Assembly: GCA_022841795.1 (NCBI GenBank)
Contig: JALHQU010000043.1
Location: 1 to 36,653, forward strand
DNA: 36,653 bases
Reading direction: 5' to 3'
Origin: Fimbriiglobus sp.
GTDB taxonomy: Bacteria > Planctomycetota > Planctomycetia > Gemmatales > Gemmataceae
Below, piece by piece: positions 1-8,174 of this stretch. Each line of letters starts with the position of its first letter. Positions within the stretch are counted from its first letter, which is position 1. The position numbers and the translations under genes were made by a program. The notes below the pieces were generated by a model that was given only the letters and a program-made list of their open reading frames with translations, searched no databases and had not been told where the DNA came from.

Positions 1-3
1 CCC

Positions 4-26
4 GCCGACCGCCTCCGGCGGTCGGC
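4..26. terminator. Hairpin downstream of the CotH gene
   Basis: Perfect 10-bp inverted repeat (arms 4-13 and 17-26) with a 3-base loop TCC. It lies 29 bases past the stop codon of the minus-strand CotH gene. No T-run follows on either strand, so it may be a 3' RNA-stabilising hairpin or another palindromic repeat rather than a classical intrinsic terminator. Confidence 0.45.
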
Positions 27-55
27 TCTGAGGATCTCGACAGAGCATAGTCGGG

Positions 56-2095
56 TCACTTCACGCTGACCGCCACCGGCTGGCTCCAGTGTCCGCACCG
101 GCCGGTGGCGTCTCGCCAGCGTGCCCGCACCCGGTACTCGCCGGCTTCCGCGAACACCTTCGCCGGGATGTCCGCCGTGCGGCCGTCGGCCATCTCCGCC
201 TTCCAGTGGTCGGCCAACTCGTACCAGCCCCGCTTGCCGATGCGGCCCACCCGCCATTCCACCGCCGCCGCCTTGTGCCCGGCCTTCGACTCGAACTCCG
301 TCGCCTCGAACCGGAACGCATCCGCCTTCGGCCGCGTCACCGTCGGCGTGCCCGGAATCTTGTCGTCCTTCGCCTCGTGCGCCAGGTAGCCCCAGCCGTA
401 GCCCCGCTGGTCGCCGTCGTTCGGCGCGTAGGTCTTCTTCGGCCGGCTGTCGGTGCAGAAGTCCACCAGGTACTTCTGGAAGCCGGCGAAGTCGGGCGTG
501 GTTAGCGTCCGCGTCCACCGCCCGCCGAAGTGGTCGCCCTGCGCCGGGTTGACGAAGTACAGCCCCTTCTGGTTCATCCGCGGGGCGTGGTTCCAGCGGG
601 CCTCGTCCAGCCGCGGCCAGTCCACGTCGTTCCCGGCCGGGGCGAGCGCCGCCCCCAGGTCGGCCACCAGCTGCCCCACCTGCCCGCCGCGGGCGGTGCC
701 GTCGGCCGCGAACAGGTCGAGGACCTCCCGCGCCCGGTTGCGGAACTCGACGGCGATCGGCTTGTGGTTCAGGCAGTTGATCGCCTCGATGTACCCCGGC
801 TGGTGGGTGCGGGGCACGAACGTCATGTCGTTATCCCACGGGATGGGCGCCCACCGGCCGTCCGGGTGGCGGTAGTACCCGTGGTTGCCGTCCGGCCGCA
901 GGTCCACATTCCCGAGCAGGCGGTTGAGGGAGTGGAACGAGTAGTACGCCGGCAGGTCCAGGTTCGCCCGCCACCACTCCTCCTTCGGGTTCGACCGCAT
1001 CCCACCGAGGAACTTCTCCCACACCTTGTCCGCGTCGGTCATCCCCTTCGGGGTGTGCTTCACCCCGCTCTGCACGCTCCACGTCAGCCCGTCGGCCAGC
1101 TTCTTGTCGGCCAGCAGGTTCGGCTCGAAATCGCCCACCGCCACGTACACCCCCCACAGGTCGCCGGCATACTGGTCTTTCGGGTTCACCTCGGCCGCGT
1201 CCGTCACCACCCGCCACTGGATCCAGGTGGCCGGCGGGCTGGGCACCCCGGCCAGCCGGTACGCCCTCATGCACAGCACCTCGTCCAGCCCGGTGATGCC
1301 GCAATGCACCGGGATGTACGGCGTACTCCGGCCGGGGTTCAGGTCGAGGCCGCCCACCGAAACGGGGAACGGGACGCCGTCGTGATCGACGAACGGCAGG
1401 CGGTGCCCGTCGTTGAACTTCACCGCCCACTTGTTCTTGCCGGCGATGTGCGCGCTGCCCTGCCCGCGGTTGCTGTACAAGACGTGGTCGTACACCACCC
1501 CGCTGTACACCACCGTGCCCGGCAGCCGCTGCTTGTGGAACTGCGGGTCCCACTGGCTCTTCGCCACGTCATCGGCCTTCGCCAGCAGGGTGAGCGGTTG
1601 CAGGGTGCCGAGGAACTTGGCCGGGTACTCGACCGCCTTCGCCTTCGGCTCGCGGGCGCCGGTCCACGCGGCCGGCCCGCCGTCGCACCACCAGGCGTAG
1701 TTCGGGCACAAGTCCGTGGCGGGCGGGGACACCACGGGCTTGTCGCCATCCGCCTTCACCCGATAGCGGATCAGGTGGCGGTGCTGCTGGTACGCCTTCG
1801 GCACACGGACGCTAAACACCCCGTCGCCCGCCTTCTCGTCGCCGTCTTTGCCGTCGTCAATCATCGACAGGTCGGTCCAGTCCTTCGCGTACTCCGGGTC
1901 GGACTTGCGGACGTACTTGCCGGGCGCGACCGATTGAAGTTGGAGCGTGACCTTGCCCGCCCCGGACACGCGGGCGGTCACGAGGACGGTACTGTCCGGC
2001 TTCGGAGTGGCGGGGTCGTGCTTCACGCCGGTGACGGCTGGCCCGGCGGCGACCACGGGAGCGACGAGCAGGAATGCGAGAACAAGCGGACGCAT
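56..2095 (-). CDS. Secreted CotH-family protein
   Basis: The 679-residue protein starts with a signal peptide (about residues 1-17, ending in VVAAG). It then has an Ig-like N-terminal region (about 20-110), a CotH domain (about 195-470) and a beta-rich C-terminal domain (about 590-679). The CotH assignment rests on the GKNKWAVKFNDG segment, the LDEVLCMRAYRLAGVPSP helix, the DLWGVYVAVGDFE strand and the acidic motif IPWDNDMTF, which matches the conserved WDxD of CotH kinases. The family is known from Bacillus spore-coat CotH, an atypical secreted protein kinase, and occurs in many non-sporulating bacteria. Here it presumably acts on cell-surface or secreted proteins; the substrate is unknown. 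The ATG at 2095 is preceded by a GGAG ribosome site. No partner gene adjoins it: downstream is the window edge and upstream are a palindromic repeat and a tRNA. Confidence 0.85.
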   Translation of the reverse strand: MRPLVLAFLLVAPVVAAGPAVTGVKHDPATPKPDSTVLVTARVSGAGKVTLQLQSVAPGKYVRKSDPEYAKDWTDLSMIDDGKDGDEKAGDGVFSVRVPKAYQQHRHLIRYRVKADGDKPVVSPPATDLCPNYAWWCDGGPAAWTGAREPKAKAVEYPAKFLGTLQPLTLLAKADDVAKSQWDPQFHKQRLPGTVVYSGVVYDHVLYSNRGQGSAHIAGKNKWAVKFNDGHRLPFVDHDGVPFPVSVGGLDLNPGRSTPYIPVHCGITGLDEVLCMRAYRLAGVPSPPATWIQWRVVTDAAEVNPKDQYAGDLWGVYVAVGDFEPNLLADKKLADGLTWSVQSGVKHTPKGMTDADKVWEKFLGGMRSNPKEEWWRANLDLPAYYSFHSLNRLLGNVDLRPDGNHGYYRHPDGRWAPIPWDNDMTFVPRTHQPGYIEAINCLNHKPIAVEFRNRAREVLDLFAADGTARGGQVGQLVADLGAALAPAGNDVDWPRLDEARWNHAPRMNQKGLYFVNPAQGDHFGGRWTRTLTTPDFAGFQKYLVDFCTDSRPKKTYAPNDGDQRGYGWGYLAHEAKDDKIPGTPTVTRPKADAFRFEATEFESKAGHKAAAVEWRVGRIGKRGWYELADHWKAEMADGRTADIPAKVFAEAGEYRVRARWRDATGRCGHWSQPVAVSVK

Positions 2096-2119
2096 CAGAC
2101 GCTCCGAGGGCTTGTCTTC

Positions 2120-2178
2120 GTTAGCCCGACGCGCGAGCGAGGGGTGCGTGGTTCCCCTCGCTCGCGCGTCGGGCTAAC
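2120..2178. repeat. Interspersed palindromic repeat, family A copy 1
   Basis: Perfect inverted repeat with 25-base arms (2120-2144 and 2154-2178) and a 9-base loop. The arm begins GTTAGCCCGACGCGC. A near-identical element lies at 28837-28894, differing by one base in the shared 24-base arm, so this is a dispersed family and not a gene-specific hairpin. It lies in the leader of the CotH gene, 25 bases before its start codon, between that gene and the tRNA. Confidence 0.9.
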
Positions 2179-2214
2179 ACAACCTGCGAACGTCGCTGCG
2201 GAAGTGGCGGACAG

Positions 2215-2288
2215 TACACCCGACAGGAGTTGAACCTGTAACCCTCGGTTCCGAAGACCGATGCTCTATCCAGTTGAGCTACGGGTGC
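2215..2288 (-). tRNA. tRNA-Arg (anticodon UCG)
   Basis: The 74-base minus-strand sequence folds as a full cloverleaf. The 7-bp acceptor stem is GCACCCG/CGGGTGT with a G-U closing pair, and the discriminator is A. The D stem is GCTC/GAGC. The anticodon stem is TCGGT/ACCGA, enclosing the loop CTTCGGA, whose bases 34-36 are TCG. The variable loop has 5 bases, and the T arm is ACAGG/CCTGT with loop TTCAACT. Anticodon UCG reads CGA and other CGN arginine codons. The 3' CCA is not encoded (CTG follows), so CCA-adding enzyme is needed. Confidence 0.95.
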
Positions 2289-2339
2289 GTGTGCCGAATT
2301 CTACACTGGTGGGTGGCGGTTGTCACTGGCCGACCGCTT

Positions 2340-2405
2340 TGTCTTCGCCGCGACCTCCGGGAGCGGAGATTGCTGGCTCCGCTCCCGGTGGTCGCGGCGA
2401 AGACA
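2340..2405. repeat. Interspersed palindromic repeat, family G copy 1
   Basis: Inverted repeat with 28-base arms (2340-2367 and 2378-2405), one mismatch and a 10-base loop. The arm begins TGTCTTCGCCGCGACC. It ends 10 bases downstream of the stop codon of the minus-strand DUF11 gene, where its transcript would form a strong hairpin. A degenerate single arm of the same sequence lies at 9428-9457. Confidence 0.85.
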
Positions 2406-2415
2406 GGGCAAGCCC

Positions 2416-4023
2416 TCACTCCCCGTACACGCGGGTGGACTCCTCCTTCACCACCGGCACGGTCAGGTGCTTGCTGGTCATCACCGCCTTGAACCGCACG
2501 TCGCCGGTGGCCGCCGCCTTCACCTTCACCTTGAACACCGCCTCCGTCTTCGGCGCCAGCTCGGTGACCGGGTCGAACACCACCGTCCGCGTGGTCGGGT
2601 TGCCGGTGCCGAGCTTCTTGCTGTTGAAGTCCACCCCGACATGCTCCAGCCCCTGCGTCGGGCCGGACGCGGACACGAACTCCAACTCCTTCGGAATCTC
2701 GCACTCGATCCGCACGTTCGCGTCCGACTGCGTGCCGGTGTTCGTCACCTTGATCTCGTACACCGTCTCGCCGCCCTTCTCCACCGGGTCGGCGGTGTCC
2801 ACCATCTCCATCCGCAGGGCGGGGATGCCCTCCACCTTGGTGGCGTAGTCGGCGGCGGCCTTGGTGTTCCGGTCGCCGACCGCGGCGGCGTGGTGGGACA
2901 GCGTGCCGGCCTGGGTGCAGACGCCGTCGAACTCCAGTTTCTTCACCGCCCCGACGGCCAGATCACCCACGGCCCAGGACACACGATCCCCGCCGGCGGA
3001 CAGCACACCGTCACCGGCGGACACCACCCGAAAGGAGGCGGGGACGTGCTCACGGACGATGACGCCCGTGACCGGCACATCCCCGCAGTTCCTGACGGTG
3101 ACGGAGTAAGTGGCTTTCTTGCCGATCAGCCGGTCGGCGGGTCCGGTCAGGGTGACGTCCAGCTTGGGCACCAGCACCTGCACCGCCGTCTTCGACGCCG
3201 CCCGCAGCCCGTCGTTCCCAGTGGCAACAGCTTCGTAGGTGAACGTGCCGCCGTTGGCGGTGACGTACCCGTCGGCCAGCCGGTGCGTCTCGCCCGGCTT
3301 CAGGTCAATCGCGGTCATCGGCTTGTCGGACGAGTTCGCCAGCTTCAGCACCACCCCCTCGGCCAGCAGGTCGCCGGTGTTCGTCACCGTGTACTCGACC
3401 GGGATCTTGTCGCCGACGACCACCTTCTCCGGCGCCTTGATCGTGACGGCCAGCTTCGGCTCCTTCGCCGCCGCCTTCATCGCGGTCGTGCCGGTCAGCG
3501 TCACCCACGCCTGGCAGTTCAGCTCCCCGCTCGTCGGCCGGCTCAGCGTCAGCTTCACCGCCGTCGCCCCCTTCGCCTCCAACGTGCCCACCTCCCACAG
3601 GTACACGCCGTCGGCCGGTTTGGTCGCCGGGCTAGTGTCCGCCACCGTCACGTCCCTCGGCACCCGCACCTGCACCACCACCTTTTGCAGCGGCTGGCCG
3701 CAGGTGTTCCGCACCGTCAGCGTGTACTCGGCCGGCCTGCCCACCCGCACCACCGCCGGGCCGGACCAGTCGAGGGCGACCGCCGGGTCGGACTTCGGGG
3801 CCGGCTCGACCGCCTGCACCGGCACCACCGAAGTCGGCAGGTCGGACGGCATCACCCGCGGGACGACCGGCATGTCGAACCGGAGGTTGGGCAGGCGGGC
3901 CGGCTCGCTGGCGGCGGCGGGGATGACGGCCGGCGGGTCGGCCGGCTGGGCCAGGGCGAGGGCCGCGCCGACGATCCCGACGGCGAGGACGCCGAACGTC
4001 CGACGTTTCCAGGTGGGTCGCAT
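2416..4023 (-). CDS. Secreted protein with DUF11 repeats
   Basis: A 535-residue protein with an N-terminal signal peptide (about residues 1-26, MRPTWKRR followed by a hydrophobic core). It carries about four tandem DUF11-type (CARDB/Ig-like) beta-sandwich repeats, each marked by a YTLTVRNTCGQPL-like signature: VEYTVTNTGDLLAEGV, YSVTVRNCGDVPVTGV and YEIKVTNTGTQSDANV. DUF11 repeats are common in large planctomycete surface proteins, where they act as spacers or adhesive modules. No catalytic domain is visible, so a structural cell-envelope role is likely. The ATG at 4023 follows an AGGG ribosome site. Palindromic repeats flank the gene on both sides, so it appears monocistronic. Confidence 0.8.
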   Translation of the reverse strand: MRPTWKRRTFGVLAVGIVGAALALAQPADPPAVIPAAASEPARLPNLRFDMPVVPRVMPSDLPTSVVPVQAVEPAPKSDPAVALDWSGPAVVRVGRPAEYTLTVRNTCGQPLQKVVVQVRVPRDVTVADTSPATKPADGVYLWEVGTLEAKGATAVKLTLSRPTSGELNCQAWVTLTGTTAMKAAAKEPKLAVTIKAPEKVVVGDKIPVEYTVTNTGDLLAEGVVLKLANSSDKPMTAIDLKPGETHRLADGYVTANGGTFTYEAVATGNDGLRAASKTAVQVLVPKLDVTLTGPADRLIGKKATYSVTVRNCGDVPVTGVIVREHVPASFRVVSAGDGVLSAGGDRVSWAVGDLAVGAVKKLEFDGVCTQAGTLSHHAAAVGDRNTKAAADYATKVEGIPALRMEMVDTADPVEKGGETVYEIKVTNTGTQSDANVRIECEIPKELEFVSASGPTQGLEHVGVDFNSKKLGTGNPTTRTVVFDPVTELAPKTEAVFKVKVKAAATGDVRFKAVMTSKHLTVPVVKEESTRVYGE

Positions 4024-4110
4024 CGACTGAACCCTGCGGGGGGGACGGGGTCGGGTGCAGAAAGCCGGGCGGGGTGATAAACGCGGCAGGCGACGGGGTC
4101 AAGGCCGACA

Positions 4111-4203
4111 TGGTGAACCGGCGGCGTCAGCCGCCTGGGTCAAGAACCCACGGGCTGACGCCCGCGGTTCACTACCCAGGCGGCTGACGCCGCCGGTTCA
4201 CCA
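4111..4203. repeat. Interspersed palindromic repeat, family C
   Basis: Perfect inverted repeat with 30-base arms (4111-4140 and 4174-4203). The 33-base loop contains a third, slightly diverged copy of the arm core: GGCTGACGCCCGCGGTTCAC in the loop against GGCTGACGCCGCCGGTTCAC in the right arm. The element sits between the start of the DUF11 gene and the end of the small membrane protein gene, both on the minus strand. Confidence 0.9.
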
Positions 4204-4225
4204 CGACTGTCGATGTGGAGACGCG

Positions 4226-4837
4226 CTACGACCCGCTCGTCGCCGGGGTGTCCGCCGGCTGGGTGGCCGGCGGCTTCGGCCCGCCCTTCTTCGCCTCCGC
4301 CGCTTCTTTGGAGTACAGCACCAGGAACGTGCCGGCGGCCACCAGCACGATGCCCACCGGCAGGTGCCAGCTCGGCATCTCGAACCCGAAGTGGAACGGC
4401 TCGCCCGGCTTCGGGTGCCACACCAGGCTGAGCAGGGTGTTGATGATCGGCGCGAGGGTGAAGATGAGCGGGGCGATGTAGATGCGGTACGTCGCCGGGT
4501 TGATGCCTTCCAGCTTCGCCGCGTCCACCGCCGCCTTGCTCGCGAAGATGACGCAGATGGCGCCGACCGCCCCGGCCACCCCGGCGATGCCGCTGAAGAT
4601 CAGCCCGTTCAGCTTCCACTCCGGTTTGGCCTCGTCCCCGCGGGTGGCCATCAGCACCACCGGGATGACCACCGCCAGCACGAAGTACGCCACCCCCACG
4701 CACAGGATGGACGCCAGCCGCCCGCCGATGGTGCCCGGCTTGGTGGTGAGTTCGGTGCCGCCGTAGAAGATGATCGGCACGTAGGTGCCCCAGCTCAGGC
4801 CGGCCAGGATGACGTAGCCCCACCACGGGATGTTCAT
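4226..4837 (-). CDS. Five-helix membrane protein, possibly DMT/EamA-like
   Basis: A 203-residue integral membrane protein with about five predicted helices (roughly 5-26, 42-64, 78-100, 118-140 and 158-177). The C-terminal tail is hydrophilic and rich in Pro, Ala and Lys. The Gly/Ala-rich helices and the final GIVLVAAGTFLVLYSKE segment recall half-size drug/metabolite transporters, but the match is weak and the substrate unknown. The open frame extends upstream to 4921. I chose the ATG at 4837 because GAGG precedes it at good spacing and the first helix then starts at once. It is divergent from the DUF4058 gene, with about 100 bases between the two starts. Confidence 0.65.
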   Translation of the reverse strand: MNIPWWGYVILAGLSWGTYVPIIFYGGTELTTKPGTIGGRLASILCVGVAYFVLAVVIPVVLMATRGDEAKPEWKLNGLIFSGIAGVAGAVGAICVIFASKAAVDAAKLEGINPATYRIYIAPLIFTLAPIINTLLSLVWHPKPGEPFHFGFEMPSWHLPVGIVLVAAGTFLVLYSKEAAEAKKGGPKPPATQPADTPATSGS

Positions 4838-4941
4838 GCGCGCCTCGTGAACGGGATGTCGGCGGACGCTGATGATGGTAGGCCCGCGGCCGCGGAAAGC
4901 CCACCGCCGGCCGTGGTACAATGGCCGGCAGGAGGACCACC

Positions 4942-5673
4942 ATGCCGATCCACGACTGGACCCGCGTGCGGGCGAACCGGTTCCACTTTTTTCACCAGGA
5001 TTGGACGATCGAGATCGCCCGCACCCTGAACCGCGGCCTGCTGCCGGACGGCTACTTGGCGATGGCCGAGCAGAAAACCGGCGGGCCGGAGCCGGACATC
5101 GTCACCCTGTCTCTGCCCGTGAACCCGGCGGGCGGGGCGACGGGCGGGGTAGCGGTCGCGGCGGCGCCCCCGGCGGCGAAATACCGGACGCAGTCCGACG
5201 CTCACACCTACGCGCGGAAGGCGAACACGGTCACCATCCGCCACCCGGACGGGCAACTGGTGGCGGCTATCGAGATCGTATCGCCGGGGAACAAGGACAG
5301 CCGACACGCCGTCCGGGCGTTCGCCCGCAAGGCCGTCGAGTTCCTGCACGCCGGCGTCCACCTGCTGATCGTCGATCTGTTCCCGCCGTCCCGCCGTGAC
5401 CCGCAGGGCGTCCACAAACTGATCTGGGATCGCATCAAGGACGAGGACTTCGAGTTGCCGGCGGGCAAACCGCTCACCCTGGCGGCTTACTCGGCCGGCG
5501 CTACCCTGAACGCCTACGTCGAGCCGGTCGGGGTCGGCGATGTGCTTCCGGACATGCCGATCTTCCTGAGCGAAGACCGCTACGTGCCGTGCCCGCTAGA
5601 GGTGACCTACCGGGCGTCGTGGGACGTGTTCCCGCCTGCACTGCGTGAACCGCTCATACCACCCGCCGGCTGA
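4942..5673 (+). CDS. DUF4058 family protein
   Basis: A 243-residue cytoplasmic protein. The N-terminus MPIHDWTRVRANRFHFFHQD followed by ARTLNRGLLPDGYLAMAEQ is the hallmark of DUF4058, a family of unknown function expanded in planctomycetes and cyanobacteria. The central IEIVSPGNKDSR segment followed by KAVEFLHAGVHLLIVDLF resembles the core of Uma2-like PD-(D/E)XK proteins, so a nuclease-type fold is possible (my inference). The ATG at 4942 has AGGAGG six bases upstream; an in-frame ATG at 4921 lies before that site and is less likely. The stop is 43 bases before the FAD oxidoreductase start, so co-transcription is possible. Confidence 0.85.
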   Translation: MPIHDWTRVRANRFHFFHQDWTIEIARTLNRGLLPDGYLAMAEQKTGGPEPDIVTLSLPVNPAGGATGGVAVAAAPPAAKYRTQSDAHTYARKANTVTIRHPDGQLVAAIEIVSPGNKDSRHAVRAFARKAVEFLHAGVHLLIVDLFPPSRRDPQGVHKLIWDRIKDEDFELPAGKPLTLAAYSAGATLNAYVEPVGVGDVLPDMPIFLSEDRYVPCPLEVTYRASWDVFPPALREPLIPPAG

Positions 5674-5683
5674 CCGCTACAAC

Positions 5684-5712
5684 GAGCCTCACGCCGTTCC
5701 CCCGTGAGGCTC
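5684..5712 (+). promoter_or_regulatory. Hairpin overlapping the ribosome binding site of the FAD oxidoreductase
   Basis: Perfect 10-bp inverted repeat (GAGCCTCACG at 5684-5693, CGTGAGGCTC at 5703-5712) with a 9-base loop. The right arm contains GTGAGG, the only good Shine-Dalgarno sequence for the ATG at 5717. If the RNA folds, the ribosome site is hidden. It could be a translational control element, or a palindromic repeat that happens to supply the site. Confidence 0.55.
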
Positions 5713-5716
5713 TCCG

Positions 5717-7768
5717 ATGCGGCTTCTCTCCATCCCCTTCATTCTGCTCGTCGCTTCCACCGCTCCGGCCGCCCACGACGTGGTGGTGTACGGCGGCACG
5801 TCGGGCGGGGTGGCCGCCGCCATCCAGGCGGCGCGGATGGGCAAGACGGTCATCCTCATCGAGCCGGCGAAGCACGTCGGCGGGTTGACCACCAGCGGGC
5901 TGGGGTGGACGGACAGCGGGAACAAGGCGGTGGTCGGCGGCATCTCGCGGGAGTTCTACCAGCGGGTGAAGAAACACTACGACGACCCGGCGGCGTGGGT
6001 CCACGAGAAGGCGGAGCAGTACAAGCTGTACCGCCCGGCGGAGGACGCCATGTGGACGTTCGAGCCGAAGGTGGCCGAGGCGATTTTGAAGGTGATGCTG
6101 GCCGAGGCGAAGGTGCCGGTGATGTACTCCGAGCGATTGGACCGCACGCCGGGCAAGGGGGTGAAGCTGGACGGCAAGCGGATCACCGCCATCGTGTGTG
6201 AGTCCGGGAGGACCTACGAGGGCAAGGTGTTCATCGACGCCACCTACGAAGGCGACCTGATGGCCGCCGCGGGGGTGAGCTTTCACGTCGGCCGCGAGTC
6301 GAACAAGACTTACGGCGAGACGCTGAACGGCGTGCAACGGAAGCAGAACACCCACAACCACCGCTTCACCATGAAGGTCGATCCGTTCGTGAAGCCCGGC
6401 GACAAGGCGAGCGGGCTGCTGTTCGGCATCGACACGGAGCTGCCGGCCGACGGCGAGGGCGACCACCGCCTCCAGGCGTTCTGCTTCCGCATGTGCATGT
6501 CCAGCGTGCCGGCCAACCGCACCCCGTTCCCCAAGCCGGACGGGTACGACGAGGCGAAGTACGAACTGCTGCTGCGGAACTTCGAGGCCGGCGACACGCG
6601 GTTCGGCATCCCGATGAAGCCGGACCCGATGCCCAACGGCAAGACGGACACGAACAACAACGGCGCGGTCAGCACCGACTACATCGGCCAGAACCACAAG
6701 TACCCGGAGGCCGGCTACGCCGACCGCGACAAGATCGTGAAGGACCACGAGGTGTATCAGAAGGGGCTGATGTGGACGCTGGCCAACCACCCGCGGGTGC
6801 CGAAGGCGGTGCGGGACGAGATGAACAAGTGGGGGCTGCCGAAGGACGAGTTCCCCGACACCGGCGGGTGGCCGCACCAGATCTACGTCCGTGAGGCGCG
6901 GCGGATGGTGGGCGACTACGTCCACACCGAGGCCGACTGCCGCCGCACGCGGAAGACCCCGGAGCCGGTCGGCATGGGGTCGTACAACATGGACTCGCAC
7001 AACTGCGCCCGGTACGTCACGCCGGACGGGTTCGTGCAGAACGAGGGCGACGTGCAGGTGTCGCCGGGCGGCCCGTACCCGATCAGCTACCGGTCGATCG
7101 TGCCGAAGGCGACCGAGTGCCCGAACCTGCTGGTGCCGGTTTGCGTGAGCAGCTCGCACATCGCCTACGGGTCGGTCCGCATGGAGCCGGTGTTCTTCGT
7201 CCTCGGGCAGAGTGCGGCGACGGCAGCGGCGATCGCCATCGATGACGGCGTGCCGGTGCAGCAGGTGAGCTACGAGAAGCTGCGGAAGCGGCTGCTGGCG
7301 GACAAGCAGGTGCTGGAGTACGACGCGGGGAAGGACAACAAGGGGCTGGACCCGAAGAAGCTGGGCGGGGTGGTGGTGGACGACGAGCAGGCGGACCGGA
7401 CCGGGTTCGAGACGGTGAGTTCGGCCAATCCGCCGTTCGTCGGCGGCGGCTATCGGCACGACGGGAACATGAACCGCGGCAAGCAGACGGCGAAGTTCAC
7501 CCCGGACCTGCCCGCCGCCGGCAAGTACGAGGTGCGGGTGTACTACCCACCGAACGCCAACCGCGCCAGGAACGTGGGCGTGAGCATCACCCATGTCGAC
7601 GGCACCGCGAACGCGACGATCAACCAGCGGAAGAAGCCGGACGACGGGTTCGTGTCGCTCGGCACGTTCCGATTCGAGGCCGGGAAGAAGGGTTCGGTGA
7701 CGATCAGCAACACCGACGCCGACGGGTATGTGGTGATCGACGCCGTGCAGTGGGTCGTGAAGGAGTGA
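5717..7768 (+). CDS. Secreted FAD-dependent oxidoreductase with golvesin-like domain
   Basis: A 683-residue protein. A signal peptide (about 1-20, ending STAPAA) precedes a Rossmann dinucleotide-binding start, VVVYGGTSGGVAAAIQAARMGK, then IEPAKHVGG typical of the FAD_oxidored family (PF12831). Further conserved segments are the IDATYEGDLMAAAGVSF region and the C-terminal FAD-binding part GSVRMEPVFFVLGQSAATAA. Residues about 566-683 form a separate beta-sandwich resembling the golvesin/xanthan-lyase CBD-like domain (GKYEVRVYYPP and VVIDAVQWV). This architecture is common in planctomycetes; the substrate is unknown, and a carbohydrate-linked oxidation is only a guess. The ATG at 5717 uses GTGAGG, which lies in a hairpin. 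The stop is only four bases from the end of the convergent next gene. Confidence 0.85.
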   Translation: MRLLSIPFILLVASTAPAAHDVVVYGGTSGGVAAAIQAARMGKTVILIEPAKHVGGLTTSGLGWTDSGNKAVVGGISREFYQRVKKHYDDPAAWVHEKAEQYKLYRPAEDAMWTFEPKVAEAILKVMLAEAKVPVMYSERLDRTPGKGVKLDGKRITAIVCESGRTYEGKVFIDATYEGDLMAAAGVSFHVGRESNKTYGETLNGVQRKQNTHNHRFTMKVDPFVKPGDKASGLLFGIDTELPADGEGDHRLQAFCFRMCMSSVPANRTPFPKPDGYDEAKYELLLRNFEAGDTRFGIPMKPDPMPNGKTDTNNNGAVSTDYIGQNHKYPEAGYADRDKIVKDHEVYQKGLMWTLANHPRVPKAVRDEMNKWGLPKDEFPDTGGWPHQIYVREARRMVGDYVHTEADCRRTRKTPEPVGMGSYNMDSHNCARYVTPDGFVQNEGDVQVSPGGPYPISYRSIVPKATECPNLLVPVCVSSSHIAYGSVRMEPVFFVLGQSAATAAAIAIDDGVPVQQVSYEKLRKRLLADKQVLEYDAGKDNKGLDPKKLGGVVVDDEQADRTGFETVSSANPPFVGGGYRHDGNMNRGKQTAKFTPDLPAAGKYEVRVYYPPNANRARNVGVSITHVDGTANATINQRKKPDDGFVSLGTFRFEAGKKGSVTISNTDADGYVVIDAVQWVVKE

Positions 7769-7772
7769 GGGG

Positions 7773-8084
7773 CTAGATTCGTCTCGCTTCCCACCACGCC
7801 GATGATCGAAACTCCGTCGGCACCTCATCCGTCCACGGATCTATCCCCCGCCGTTCCAGTTCGGTAAACCACTCGTTCCGAAGCGATGTCGGTAGACGCA
7901 CCCCGCACCACGGGCAGAAGAAAATGGTCAGCGAGGACGTCCCGCCATCGTGGATGAGTAACCCGTACTCTCGCAACTCGGGCGAATACTCGACAAGGCA
8001 ATCCGGGCAGTCGTGTCGGTCCGGGTGTTGGTCACAGACCAGTTCGACTTGTCGGGTCATCTGGTCACAGCAGTGGGTCGCCAT
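7773..8084 (-). CDS. Small Cys-rich protein, DUF6980-like
   Basis: A 103-residue protein with the pattern MATHCCDQM, CDQHPDRHDCPDC, EYGLLIHDGG and FCPWCGVRLP. It resembles the small DUF6980 family as I remember it; function is unknown. The CC, CPDC and CPWC cysteines suggest zinc binding. The frame is open upstream to 8150, but the ATG at 8084 gives the family-like N-terminus and has GGAGG about nine bases before it. It converges tail to tail with the FAD oxidoreductase, leaving four bases between the genes and no room for a separate terminator. Confidence 0.7.
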   Translation of the reverse strand: MATHCCDQMTRQVELVCDQHPDRHDCPDCLVEYSPELREYGLLIHDGGTSSLTIFFCPWCGVRLPTSLRNEWFTELERRGIDPWTDEVPTEFRSSAWWEARRI

Positions 8085-8174
8085 TCTCGCCGCCCTCCGA
8101 GAATCCCCCCCCGTTGTCGGCTCACGCCGTCGCCGACCTCCCCCGGACAAAGGGAGGCGAAGAAGGCCGCCTTC

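Noticed and set aside
530-2233. Long plus-strand open frame opposite the CotH gene
   Set aside because: It is a Val/Arg/His-rich shadow of the minus-strand gene; the minus frame has a signal peptide and domain motifs.
5654-7828. Long minus-strand open frame opposite the FAD oxidoreductase
   Set aside because: Low-complexity shadow typical of high-GC DNA; the plus frame carries the Rossmann and golvesin-like motifs.
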